NCBI RefSeq assembly: GCF_019793435.1
Contig: NZ_JAILYH010000020.1
Location: 1-64,000, forward strand
Direction: 5' to 3'
Source of the DNA: Rhizobium redzepovicii
GTDB taxonomy: Bacteria; Pseudomonadota; Alphaproteobacteria; Rhizobiales; Rhizobiaceae
DNA: 64,000 nt
Shown here: positions 26,679 through 35,073 of the stretch, in pieces
Layout of the letters: each line of letters starts with the position of its first letter
Position numbering within the stretch: position 1 is the first letter of the stretch
Translations under genes and position numbers: made by a program
The notes under the pieces: model-generated
What the model was told of the DNA's origin: nothing
Database searches by the model: none
What the model saw: only the letters and a program-made list of their open reading frames with translations

Positions 26679-26859
26679 ACCGTACACGACGGTCCTGTGG
26701 CCTTTAGTTCCGAGGAACCTGGACATACGCCACAGGCTCCTCGACCGAAGGTCAAGGAGTGTGATGCCGTTACGGCCGGCATCAACCACGTGTAGGGGTT
26801 TCCACACCCCAGGGCAGCGCGTACTGCCCTATCGAAAAAGATAGCGGGAATCCGCCCGC
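26679..26859 (+). ncRNA. Highly structured RNA, HEARO/omega-RNA-like (eight hairpins)
   Basis: Eight consecutive perfect or near-perfect stems fit in 181 bases. They are ACCGT/ACGGT (26679-26693), CCTGTGGC/GCCACAGG (26694-26736, with inner GTTCC/GGAAC), CTCCT-GACC/GGTC-AGGAG (26737-26759) and GATGCCG/CGGCATC (26763-26783). Next come GGGG/CCCC (26795-26810), AGGGCAG/CTGCCCT (26811-26830), TATC/GATA (26830-26843) and GCGGG/CCCGC (26844-26859). A reading frame starts 28 bases later. The arrangement recalls HEARO elements, the omega RNAs of IscB nucleases, but no IscB is present. The strand is inferred; the array could instead be a leader of the XRE gene. Confidence 0.5.
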
Positions 26860-26887
26860 TGCGCAACCGAATTCTTTACAAGATTCA

Positions 26888-27442
26888 ATGGCTTCCCTTT
26901 ACGCTCGGACACTTGCCTCAAAAGCGAGAGGTCACGCTTCGGGCGGTAAAGTGGTCAGAAAACCAAAGGAGGTGCGATCAGCGGAACGCCCATTGCGAGG
27001 ATTGTCTGCCCACTCTCCCGGAAGAGATGACGATGACACCTGGGAGAGCGCGGACGTCGTGGCGATCGAGGAGACGGACGATACCGTCACCGTACTTCTC
27101 TGGCATCTGAAATACTCGCAGGCAGTAATGGGGCGCCGGGCGGACGATCTTTACCTCGTTTGCGGTCAAGCACAGAAGGGGGTGAAGGGGACATGGAGCT
27201 TGAAGAACCTCATCAACCACCTGACCGTGAGAGAAACATCACATCTTAAGGGCCGGGCCCGTTTCATTCGAGGCAGCCTGAATGACTTGGCCACGCTTCG
27301 AAAGGCTGCCCAACGCAAGTTCATCGAGTACCGGATCGGGATTGTACAGCCGGGTCTTAACGGTGAAAACATACCCGCAGAACATCTTGCGCTTCTGGGA
27401 GCGACTGCCACTTCATACTGTCTGTCACCGGGTGTCCCCTAA
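26888..27442 (+). pseudogene. Fragment of a larger protein, possibly a helicase C-terminus
   Basis: The frame encodes 184 residues. The first 45 look random or basic. From about residue 47 a folded-looking segment follows (ESADVVAIEETDDTVTVLLW, DDLYLVCGQAQKGVKGTWSL). This reminds me of the C-terminal part of large DEAD/DEAH-type proteins in plasmid or defence islands, but I cannot name the family firmly. Its abrupt N-terminal junction just after the hairpin array suggests an insertion or deletion removed the rest. Confidence 0.35.
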
Positions 27443-27725
27443 TGACTGTCGCGAACCGCACCGATCCAGCTTAGCTGCCGGCCACCGTCTCCAGCGGCGC
27501 TACTTTCCATGACGGCAGGGCCGCCGCGAACTGTCACGGCCTTCTTGGGGCTTTCGATATCGAAATTGACGTTGTAGCGGTTCCACTCTGTAACAGCGGC
27601 AGAGCCGCCGACAAAATCAGGGGTAGGAATGCTCGATGTCCTGCCGATTGTTGCGGCGGGTGCATAGCTGCAGTGCAACATAGACGCTGGCTTCATGGCG
27701 CTGGCCCGAGTATTGCTATTTTCAT

Positions 27726-27885
27726 CGAAGCGATGCTTCCTCCCGCAACGCTTCGAAGTTTAGACGGCCCACTCCTCCTCCCAAAGGGACGTCTGTGGGA
27801 ACAGCGGCACTCCTCCTCCCAGGTCGCCGTTCGGTTCTTTTAGGAAAGCCTGCCGCACCTCCTCCCGCGGCAGGCTTTTCTATTT
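27726..27885 (+). ncRNA. Anti-Shine-Dalgarno small RNA, alpha-r14/NfeR1-like
   Basis: Four hairpins each expose a CCUCC-type loop. They are 27726-27755 (CGAAGCG stem, loop with CTTCCTCCC), 27762-27794 (AGACG stem, CTCCTCCTCCC), about 27800-27831 (CGGC/GCCG stem, CTCCTCCTCCC) and 27845-27878. The last is a perfect 12-base stem with loop ACCTCCTCCC, followed by TTTTCTATTT, a good intrinsic terminator. Rhizobial alpha-r14 (NfeR1) RNAs are trans-acting regulators with just such repeated anti-SD loops. The 5' end is not fixed; hairpin 1 may be leader or part of the RNA. Confidence 0.75.
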
Positions 27886-27999
27886 CGGGGCGATGGGCCG
27901 TCAGAGCCCGAGATCAAGTTGGGACTGGGGTCGTGCATTGCCGATCGGAGGTCGTCAGCGTTGAAAGCGTGACGCCGAGCAGCCGCACTGGCCGCTTGA

Positions 28000-28572
28000 A
28001 TGGATAGACAGTCGCCAATCGACGGGGCATCGTTCGATGGTGTGCTCGAAGATCTTGGCTGGTTCGGCAAACGGTTCACGCCGGACATGCGCGCCGATGT
28101 GCTGCTGTTTCGAGCGGGAGACCGGCGGCTGGTTGCCGTGGATCCCAAATGGATCCCGCTTCGGCTAACGTTGCGTTTTTATAAGATCGACAGGACGCGT
28201 TTGGCAAGCAACCAAGTTTTCCTATCTCCAGCGCCGGCTGCGGGCGAGGGCCCGGTCGCGTCTTTGAAGGCCATGATGTTCGGCTGCGTCAAGAGCGCGG
28301 CCATGGTCTATGACGATCAACCCATCGTCGACCATTTCCGGCGGATCGACGCCGAGAGGATCATGGGCGCGAAATTTCGCTCTGCGCAAGTAAGGCACGA
28401 ACCGTCGAGACGGCAGTTCCTAATGAGCTCATCGAAAGGTCATATCATGCTGAAATACAAGCTCTACGTACTCGTGGTAAAAGCCGACGGGAATCTCGCG
28501 ATCCTCGCCGCGCTTGCCATGGTTCTTACCGCGATATGGCGCGGCGTTTTACCTATAGGAAGTTTCTACTAA
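28000..28572 (+). pseudogene. DUF4334 (GXWXG-type) protein remnant
   Basis: Residues 10-125 read FDGVLEDLGWFGKRFTPDMR, DRRLVAVDPKWIPLRLTLRF and MVYDDQPIVDHFRRIDAERI, which match my memory of the DUF4334 domain. The N-terminal GXWXG part is missing, and after KFRSAQV the sequence loses the family pattern and ends in an unrelated hydrophobic stretch. It is therefore a fragment with broken ends. The function of the family is unknown. Confidence 0.55.
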
Positions 28573-28641
28573 AAGACTGGAGGTGCAGGATCATTCCTGC
28601 ACCCTCCTCACATATCACCACGTTCGCAGTACGCGTGTCAC

Positions 28642-29391
28642 CTATCTCTCACGCGCAACAGCGGAAACGACAAGGTCTGTCATTTGAGAGTTACCCGGAG
28701 CGCCCCACCAGTCGCAGAGGGACAGGTAGGAGAAGTCGCTCACACTGTCACCGTAGCCGATCACTGGGCGACCTGGATGCTCCGTCCGAAGCTTTTTGAG
28801 CAGAAATTGTGAGGCCACCCGTTTTGAGATCGCAGGCGGAACTAGCGCAAGGTTATTGCCGTTGTGGTGTCGAACCCAACCCCGTTTTTCTCGAATGATC
28901 GGCACAATCTCTTCAAGGCGTGAGCCGTCTCCGTCAATCTCTTTGAAGACAACATATGTCGCGAGATCAGCTTCCATCACCGACCAGCACCGGATGTGGA
29001 CGCCAAGTTCCCTCGCCTTGGTCCTGCCCTCATCGAGGAGCTTATCGAAAAAGCCGGCAAGCGGCCGGAGCTCCCTTGCGACGACCTCATGCCATTCGGC
29101 GTCAGGCTTGCCGTCCTTTTTGAGGATGACGGCACCGTTCGATACGATTGAGTAGCTTTCAAACGCGATCGTAACGCGCGAAAGAGCCTCAGAGCCGCGC
29201 GCCGTAACCGGGATGGCCTCCGTGGAGACGAGCAGCCACTCGACAAAGGCAGCTTGAATCTTCGTCATATAGGAGTTGCTTCCATTAATGGATTTGGACG
29301 CCAATACCAGATCGGCTTCCGCAATCTCCGGTATCTTTTTCTTGGTTTGAAACAAGGTGTCGTCGAGGTCCACCAGAGCAATGGGCTTCAT
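28642..29391 (-). CDS. HAD-family phosphatase of a Ter-type metabolite module
   Basis: This 249-residue hydrolase starts with the HAD motif I LVDLDDTLFQT (nucleophile Asp and general acid Asp). Motif II is SNGAVIL-like, and motif IV VIGYGDSVSDFSYL lies near the C-terminus, with a cap domain between. The fold is Cof/SPP-like. It is the last gene of a leftward set after StiP and a phosphoribosyltransferase. The three families co-occur in the tellurium-resistance-associated biosynthetic module described for Ter loci. The 158-base gap to the upstream gene suggests a shared but loose operon. Confidence 0.75.
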   Translation of the reverse strand: MKPIALVDLDDTLFQTKKKIPEIAEADLVLASKSINGSNSYMTKIQAAFVEWLLVSTEAIPVTARGSEALSRVTIAFESYSIVSNGAVILKKDGKPDAEWHEVVARELRPLAGFFDKLLDEGRTKARELGVHIRCWSVMEADLATYVVFKEIDGDGSRLEEIVPIIREKRGWVRHHNGNNLALVPPAISKRVASQFLLKKLRTEHPGRPVIGYGDSVSDFSYLSLCDWWGAPGNSQMTDLVVSAVARER

Positions 29392-29549
29392 ATGCGTACT
29401 CCAAAATGCGACTGGTTAAATATTTGATCGATTGCCAGATGTGAGCTTTCGCGGATTCTCCATTGGCAATGAATTTTACGATACGGAATTTGTCACATCT
29501 CAGTTTCCTTGACCTGCGCGCCGAGCTCGTAAGTAGACATACGTGGAGA

Positions 29550-30650
29550 TTAGGAGACGTGCCGGATCAGCGTGACGGCGCGGTAGGGGGCGATCTTTCT
29601 AGGGGAGACGACATACGGGACGCCTTTGTTGTCGATCAGGTACATGAGGGCCGCGAGTTCTGGATCGGTTGGCGACGAGACGTACACCTTTTCCGGCACA
29701 CGTCGCAGGATGGCCCTGGTCGCCTCCGCAATGCCCGGCTTTACTCGGTTGATGTTCGTTACGGCGTCCTCCCCCATCACCCAGGCGACGGCAGCGGCGG
29801 CGGCATCGCGATGCGCCCGGCGGGTCTCGATACTCCAGACGCTCGGGATTTCGGTTGCAATCACAGTGGAGACATCATTCCACATACCATCCACGAATGA
29901 TCGGGAAATATCGTGTTCCGCGAGATTATCCCACTGGACGCAGGCGTGGAAGTCACCGGGACCGACGAGGGCAGCGTTGAGGATCGAGCGGCTGATAAGC
30001 CCGGATACGGTGCATCCTAGCATTCCGGAGGGAATAAGCCAGTCGTCGCCCGATGCGGCGAGCCATGCGCAGCCGCAGGGGTCGGCCAATACAACTAGCC
30101 GCGCAGGCCGGTCTGAGTAGTCCTTGAAGCTCTTTTCGAGTTGGTTCGCAATTGCTCCTTTGCCCGTCCAGCTATCTACGAAGACGATGCTCTCGACAGG
30201 ACGCCTGGCAAGAATGTGGCGCATAGCCTCGTCGTCAACGCCCTTGTCGCGAATGATCGACAACCCGTAGTGTCCGACGTCCCGGCCGAGTAAGGCGATG
30301 GCCCTCTTGAGAAGGATGCCGAAGGGCACGCCGGCGCGGACCAAACTGACAAGGGTAATAGGACCCTCGACCGACTGCACGATCGCGAGGGCGAGGCGTG
30401 CCGTCTCGGCGCCCATGCGCGGGCCACCAGTGGCCATGGCCTTAGCAAACAGCTCCATGTATTCGCGGGTCGGGGCCATCTCGGCGGAAATCATTTCCGA
30501 GTAATGCCGCCGCCCGGATTGGATGGCCTCTTCCCTCGTGGCCGTGTCAGTAGGCTGAATATCCACTCTCTTGAGAAGGAGCGTCACGTCGTATTCGGCG
30601 TAGGAGCCTAGTGTGGCAGGGGAGGCGATGCTGTCATAGGTATCCCCCAT
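29550..30650 (-). CDS. StiP/PELOTA-type protein of a Ter-associated module
   Basis: This 366-residue protein has a PRTase-like core (LVSLVRAGVPFGILLKRAIA, VESIVFVDSWTGKGAIANQL) and cysteine-containing motifs (DPCGCAWLAASGDDWLIPSG, MLGCTVSGLISRSIL). The C-terminal PELOTA/L7Ae-like stretch reads MYLIDNKGVPYVVSPRKIAP. This arrangement matches the StiP family linked to Ter stress systems. It lies between the TRSP-phosphoribosyltransferase and the HAD phosphatase. The product made by the module is predicted in the literature to be nucleoside-like; here that is inference. Confidence 0.75.
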   Translation of the reverse strand: MGDTYDSIASPATLGSYAEYDVTLLLKRVDIQPTDTATREEAIQSGRRHYSEMISAEMAPTREYMELFAKAMATGGPRMGAETARLALAIVQSVEGPITLVSLVRAGVPFGILLKRAIALLGRDVGHYGLSIIRDKGVDDEAMRHILARRPVESIVFVDSWTGKGAIANQLEKSFKDYSDRPARLVVLADPCGCAWLAASGDDWLIPSGMLGCTVSGLISRSILNAALVGPGDFHACVQWDNLAEHDISRSFVDGMWNDVSTVIATEIPSVWSIETRRAHRDAAAAAVAWVMGEDAVTNINRVKPGIAEATRAILRRVPEKVYVSSPTDPELAALMYLIDNKGVPYVVSPRKIAPYRAVTLIRHVS

Positions 30651-30764
30651 GGGAGTGATGTCCTTAGATAACGCGACAGCAGTGTTGTGTCGCCGTGGAC
30701 TGGCGGAAATGTCCGATCGAGTGAGCCGATTTCGAAGCGGCAGACCGCATGGCCTAAGGCGGCT

Positions 30765-31898
30765 TCATTCACCTTCTACGTCTGAAAGGACAATGGGATC
30801 GCCCAGTGCGGACATCAGGCTGGCACAGACATTTTCCGGGCCTGTCTCCGAGCAGAGTATAATTTTCGAGTACAGCGCTGGATCGACGTTGTAGAGGTAA
30901 TGTGGAACTGTTCCGCCGTAGTTGTCGGAGAACGAAAGTACTGAACCGATCGCGTGGCCTTTCGACAGGGGAGAACGCGTCACGGATGAATAGAAAACCT
31001 CAGCGCCCTCCTTTTCCAAGCGCTCCGCAAGCAGGAAGGGCTGCCACACGTGTTCGCCCGTTCCGAGTACGAGGGTAATCCCGTCATCGGCAGCGTTTGC
31101 ATTGAGACCCTGCAAGTGATCGACGACGCCGAGACGCGCCCAGTCTCGAGCGACGTCGGGACAGACCTCGGGCCGCTTAGGACGGTCACAGGAAGGGACC
31201 TGCGGAGTAGCTGCCGTGAAATCCCCACGCGGAGTCCAACTGTACCGTCCGGAAACGATAGTAGCCTCACTGACTGTTCCCGTGATCTCCGCGCGGGCAG
31301 CGCCTTCTGACCAGTCGGTAAGCGTAAGTAGGACTGTGTGCTTCAGCTTCAAACGAATTTTTGCGGGAAGGGCAGCGAAGATGTTGGCAAATGTCTTACC
31401 TGTCGAAGCCTCATCGTCAACGAGTACCAAGCCGGTCGCACCATGAACCAAGTCGCGGAGCCTTGCCTCGCATGGTTCGTGCAGGAGGTGCCGCGGGGCA
31501 TGGCTATGCTCTTCCTCAAATTCGCACAGCAGCGGCAGTTTAAGATCATGGCGAGTGGAGCAGATATATATTGCATCGCCGCGACCAGTGAGTTCGCGGA
31601 ACCGCCGATGGACACCCGCACCAAGGCCAATGCCCGCTTCGGCTATTCCGATGAACAAAACCGGACCAGGAATATCGGCAGGAATCTGACGTGCAAGGAG
31701 GTCGAATGCATTTCCCATGACCGAAGGGCGGATCGGCAGGAATCGACCAAGAACCTTGGAAACAAACAGAAACGAGCGGTTCGGGTTGATTCGCTGCCCG
31801 AAGCCGAACATCTCGATGGGGGGTACAAGGCTTCGATCCACGTGAACCGAGATAGTGCCGTCGGCGAGTTGCGCAGAGTATGTTGAAGGATTCACCAT
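30765..31898 (-). CDS. Phosphoribosyltransferase with TRSP domain
   Basis: This 377-residue protein has a first half typical of type I phosphoribosyltransferases. It contains VLFIGIAEAGIGLGAGVHRR, and the PRPP loop GLVLVDDEASTGKTFANIFA. The C-terminal TRSP-type part contains LGTGEHVWQPFLLAERLEKE and FYSSVTRSPLSKGHAIG. It is the first gene of the leftward Ter-type metabolite module. ATP-grasp and aldolase partners known from other such loci are not seen in the window, nor are TerD-family genes. The start ATG at 31898 has no strong ribosome site. Confidence 0.75.
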   Translation of the reverse strand: MVNPSTYSAQLADGTISVHVDRSLVPPIEMFGFGQRINPNRSFLFVSKVLGRFLPIRPSVMGNAFDLLARQIPADIPGPVLFIGIAEAGIGLGAGVHRRFRELTGRGDAIYICSTRHDLKLPLLCEFEEEHSHAPRHLLHEPCEARLRDLVHGATGLVLVDDEASTGKTFANIFAALPAKIRLKLKHTVLLTLTDWSEGAARAEITGTVSEATIVSGRYSWTPRGDFTAATPQVPSCDRPKRPEVCPDVARDWARLGVVDHLQGLNANAADDGITLVLGTGEHVWQPFLLAERLEKEGAEVFYSSVTRSPLSKGHAIGSVLSFSDNYGGTVPHYLYNVDPALYSKIILCSETGPENVCASLMSALGDPIVLSDVEGE

Positions 31899-33151
31899 TG
31901 CCAGCTTTCGAAAGTACGGACGTTTACCGTGGAAAAAATCCGTGCCATATGTTTCCGTGACGCCGCACGCTCATTGGCGTCTCGTTGACGAGCAGGGTAG
32001 CACTTACCTCTCGAGGCTCAGAGTGCATCCGCGCCACGATATCGCAGGAGAATTCGCCGGCCCTTGGCGCGAAGGCCAGCACGGCGCGAGCGCCTCCCTG
32101 GTTTCAGCTTCGTTGGGGCTAAATCCCGATCTGAGGCCTTCCTGCCCCGTCGATGCGGCTCGTGACCCATCTCCGACAAAGCGACTGGGGCGATAGAAAT
32201 AGAGTTTACGTCAGTTCATCCTCGCTCTCTGCGGTGAATCAGTAGCATGAAGTGAAGCAAGGGACGTGCCACTCGGACATGCAGCACGAATGCGAGCTGA
32301 ATAGGCACCAGAACTCGAATATTGCATTCCAGGTCTCACGCGGCAGATGTCCAGATTGCCGGGAAATTTCGTATTGCATCCATAACGGCTTTGGGCGACG
32401 GATTGCGGGACCTGCCATGGCAAGCGCGTGCGGTCGCGAAACCTCAGATGGCGGCGAAGCGCTGCAGTTAAGAGAGATGCTGGAGCGTATATTCGCCTAA
32501 ACGCTGCTGACGTGGCGGTTGGGCCTTTGAACGGTGGACGAGATCAGCCGGGAAAAAAGGCGTAGCTTCATTGAAATCGGCAGGGTGTACCCCGCCCACT
32601 ACCGGGGATCAGAGCAGGCCAGCCTTGGCCCCAACCTGCGATGATAGCAGGTGCCTGGGGCACCTCCAGCACGTCGAGGGTTCTGCATCTTCGTGTCAGC
32701 CAATAGCCGACAGTTCGCACCACGTTTGTATTCGCTTTGTCTGCTTTACGACAGACTTAAGTCTTGATGCCTGCACTCAGCCGTCGTTGTTCAGTCCCGG
32801 CATTTTCATGGAGCGGATCGAGGGTGAAACGTTCAGGCTGCGAAGTCTATGTCTTGCAGACGAACTCGTAGTGTGAGGCCCTTGAGGGTCTTGAGCCTGC
32901 GTGACCTGCCACTGAACTTTCATCCAGCGGCGATTAGAGCCTCGGCGGTTTTGATACGCCAAGTGGCGCGGTGTGAGCAACCGGCAACGCGGATCGTGTC
33001 CCAGCACCTGGTGTAGCTGACGGTAGGGAGTAAAGCCGAGCGCCCGCGCGCTTCTCGTTGCGCTGTAGCGGGTGATCGGCTTTGCGGGCGGCCATCAGTG
33101 TTTTCCGCTAGGGTCGGGTTGTTCAAGACCAACCTGACGGAAAGATCACCG
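31899..33151. other. 1.25 kb without a recognisable gene
   Basis: Short frames on both strands lack motifs and clear ribosome sites. The last 150 bases look like the left end of the IS256-family element that follows. The promoter of the leftward phosphoribosyltransferase operon must lie at the left edge, but no clear hexamers were identified. Confidence 0.4.
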
Positions 33152-34306
33152 ATGACCAATGACATGATGAACGTGCGTTCGCTTGTTGAGAAGAGTGCCG
33201 ATGCAGATTTGTTGCGTGAGATGATCGGTCTTGCTGCCGAGCGGCTGATGGAGTTGGAGGTCGGCTCGGCCACGGGTGCTGACTTCGGTGTGAAGAACCC
33301 GATGCGGCTCACTCAACGCAATGGCTACCGTGACCGCGATTGGGAGACGCGGGCTGGCACCGTCGAGCTTCGCATTCCGAAGCTGCGCAAGGGCAGCTAC
33401 TTTCCGAGCTTCCTTGAACCGCGCCGCATGGCAGAGAAAGCTCTGACGGCCGTTATCCAGGAAGCGTATATCCAGGGAATCTCGACTCGTTCTGTCGACG
33501 ACCTGTGGTGGACGCGACCTATCTCAAGGTCCGGCGTGGCGGCCGCATCGTCTCAGTCGCCGTCATTATCGCGGTCGGCGTCAATAACGACGGTCGGCGC
33601 GAGGTCCTGGGTATGGAAGTTGGCACCTCGGAGGCCGAACCGATCTGGACGGAATTCCTGCGCAGGCTGACACGTCGAGGATTACGTGGTGTGAACCTTG
33701 TTGTCTCTGATGCACATGAGGGCATCAAGGCTGCCGTTTCCAAGGTTCTCAATGCCACTTGGCAAAGGTGCCGGGTTCACTTCATGAGGAACGTGCTCGC
33801 GCATGCTGGAAAGAGCGGCAGGCGGGTCGTATCCGCCTTCATCGCGACGGCCTTTGCCCAGGAGACCCCGGAGGCAGCAAGCCGCACAATGGCGCAGTGT
33901 CGCCGATCAAATCAGGCCGAAAGTGCCGAAGCTTGCCACCATCATGGACGACGCTGAAGAGGACGTGCTCGCCTACATGACCTTCCCGAAAGAGCACCGG
34001 GCAAAGCTGCACTCGACGAATCCAATTGAGCGTCTCAACGGCGAAATCAAGCGACGCACCGAGGTCGTCGGCATCTTTCCGAACGACGAAGCCATCGTCC
34101 GTCTCGTCGGTGCATTGCTGCTCGAACAGAATGATGAATGGGCCGTTCAACGCGCCAGGTATATGACGCTTGAGACCATGGCCCAAATGAGCGATGATCC
34201 CCAAATCGGCCTGCCCCGCTGTGATGTCGGGTCAGGAAACGAGCGGGACAGCAGGCTAATACACTGCCCGAATTGCCCCGTGTGGACGGCAAGCGTCAAG
34301 CCTTGA
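33152..34306 (+). pseudogene. IS256-family transposase, internally deleted and frameshifted
   Basis: The first part (MTNDMMNVRSLVEKSADADL, QRNGYRDRDWETRAGTVELR, QEAYIQGISTRSVDDL) is the IS256 N-terminus. At about 33505 it jumps straight to VDATYLKVRRGGRIVSVAV, so roughly 60-80 residues of the core are missing and the frame changes. The middle includes LVVSDAHEGIKAAVSKVL. A further shift near 33900 leads to HSTNPIERLNGEIKRRTEVV, the C-terminal end with the catalytic Glu region. The gene cannot make an active transposase. Confidence 0.9.
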
Positions 34307-34897
34307 TGCCAAATTCAAACGGATATGAGTGGGGCTTCGCAGCTGCGGCGAGGTCTCGATAGGGTCCGACAGTAAGCCCGAATGAGTGGGCACAATGGGA
34401 CTGAAAGTGGGATCACTTGGTGAGCCCGTTGTTCCCGCGCGGAGATCCCGCCGCTATTCTCGCAAATGTCGGACAGCCGCCGCCCTTTGTCGCATTTGTC
34501 GAGATCACGACAATCGGTTTGTCCCGCTCTGCTCTACGCACCCGTCAAGCCACGGAGTGGTGCCTGCTTCGCAGTTTTGAATTTGAGAGCGAGCGGGCTA
34601 CGGCTCCGTCATTGCTGGGGGTCCGATAGCGAAAGCCTGTTCGAGATGCGTGCTTCTCTATCGTCGCACAGGGCGTTTTCAGCATCTTGGGCCCTCTCAC
34701 CGGTCTGAACAACTGTTTCAGCTTGATCATTTGAGGTTTTCGCAACCGAACGTGCTTGCCGTGGCTGGTCGGCAAGCCGTCGCTCGAACGATCATGGAAT
34801 GCGATACTAAGTTTTCCGGAATCTGGATTCCAACTGGAATGCAGGAAGACGATCGGTAGTAGCGTTTTTAGCTCGCATTTTACGCTGCATTTTCGAG
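34307..34897. other. Leader region upstream of melA, no gene
   Basis: I see no convincing gene. The region holds a TGT-N10-ACA motif at 34497 and then about 385 bases before the sigma-54 promoter. A long open frame starting at 34756 reads through the promoter into melA and is rejected as a start. Confidence 0.5.
34497..34512. promoter_or_regulatory. NifA-type upstream activator site
   Basis: TGT-N10-ACA (TGTCGAGATCACGACA) is a perfect match to the NifA site consensus. It lies about 385 bases before the -24/-12 element of melA, farther than the usual 80-150 bases, so looping or another closer site would be needed. This short consensus can occur by chance. Confidence 0.4.
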
Positions 34898-34913
34898 TGG
34901 CACGTCGCTTGCT
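34898..34913 (+). promoter_or_regulatory. Sigma-54 (-24/-12) promoter of melA
   Basis: TGGCAC-N5-TTGCT fits the RpoN consensus TGGCAC-N5-TTGCW exactly. It lies 160 bases before the melA ATG at 35074. RpoN/NifA control of R. etli melA has been reported, which agrees with this site. Confidence 0.75.
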
Positions 34914-35073
34914 TCATTTCTCGTGCCGCCGATTCACCGAAACTCAGAAAGAGCCAACGCAAGCTCTATGGTGGTGCGAATTGCCCACTGCTCCCGCGCC
35001 CAGACGGCGCGGAACCGTCCTAAAAGCGGCATTAATCTTGGCGAAGGACAATTCAAATCCAAGGGAGAGTAAG

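Noticed and set aside
26888..27020. IscB N-terminus downstream of the HEARO-like RNA
   Set aside because: A weak resemblance in basic residues (SKARGHASGGKV) is not enough; no RuvC or HNH motif follows.
34756..35073. N-terminal extension of MelA to 609 residues
   Set aside because: This start lies upstream of the -24/-12 promoter. The ATG at 35074 has a good ribosome site and is followed at once by a Tat leader.
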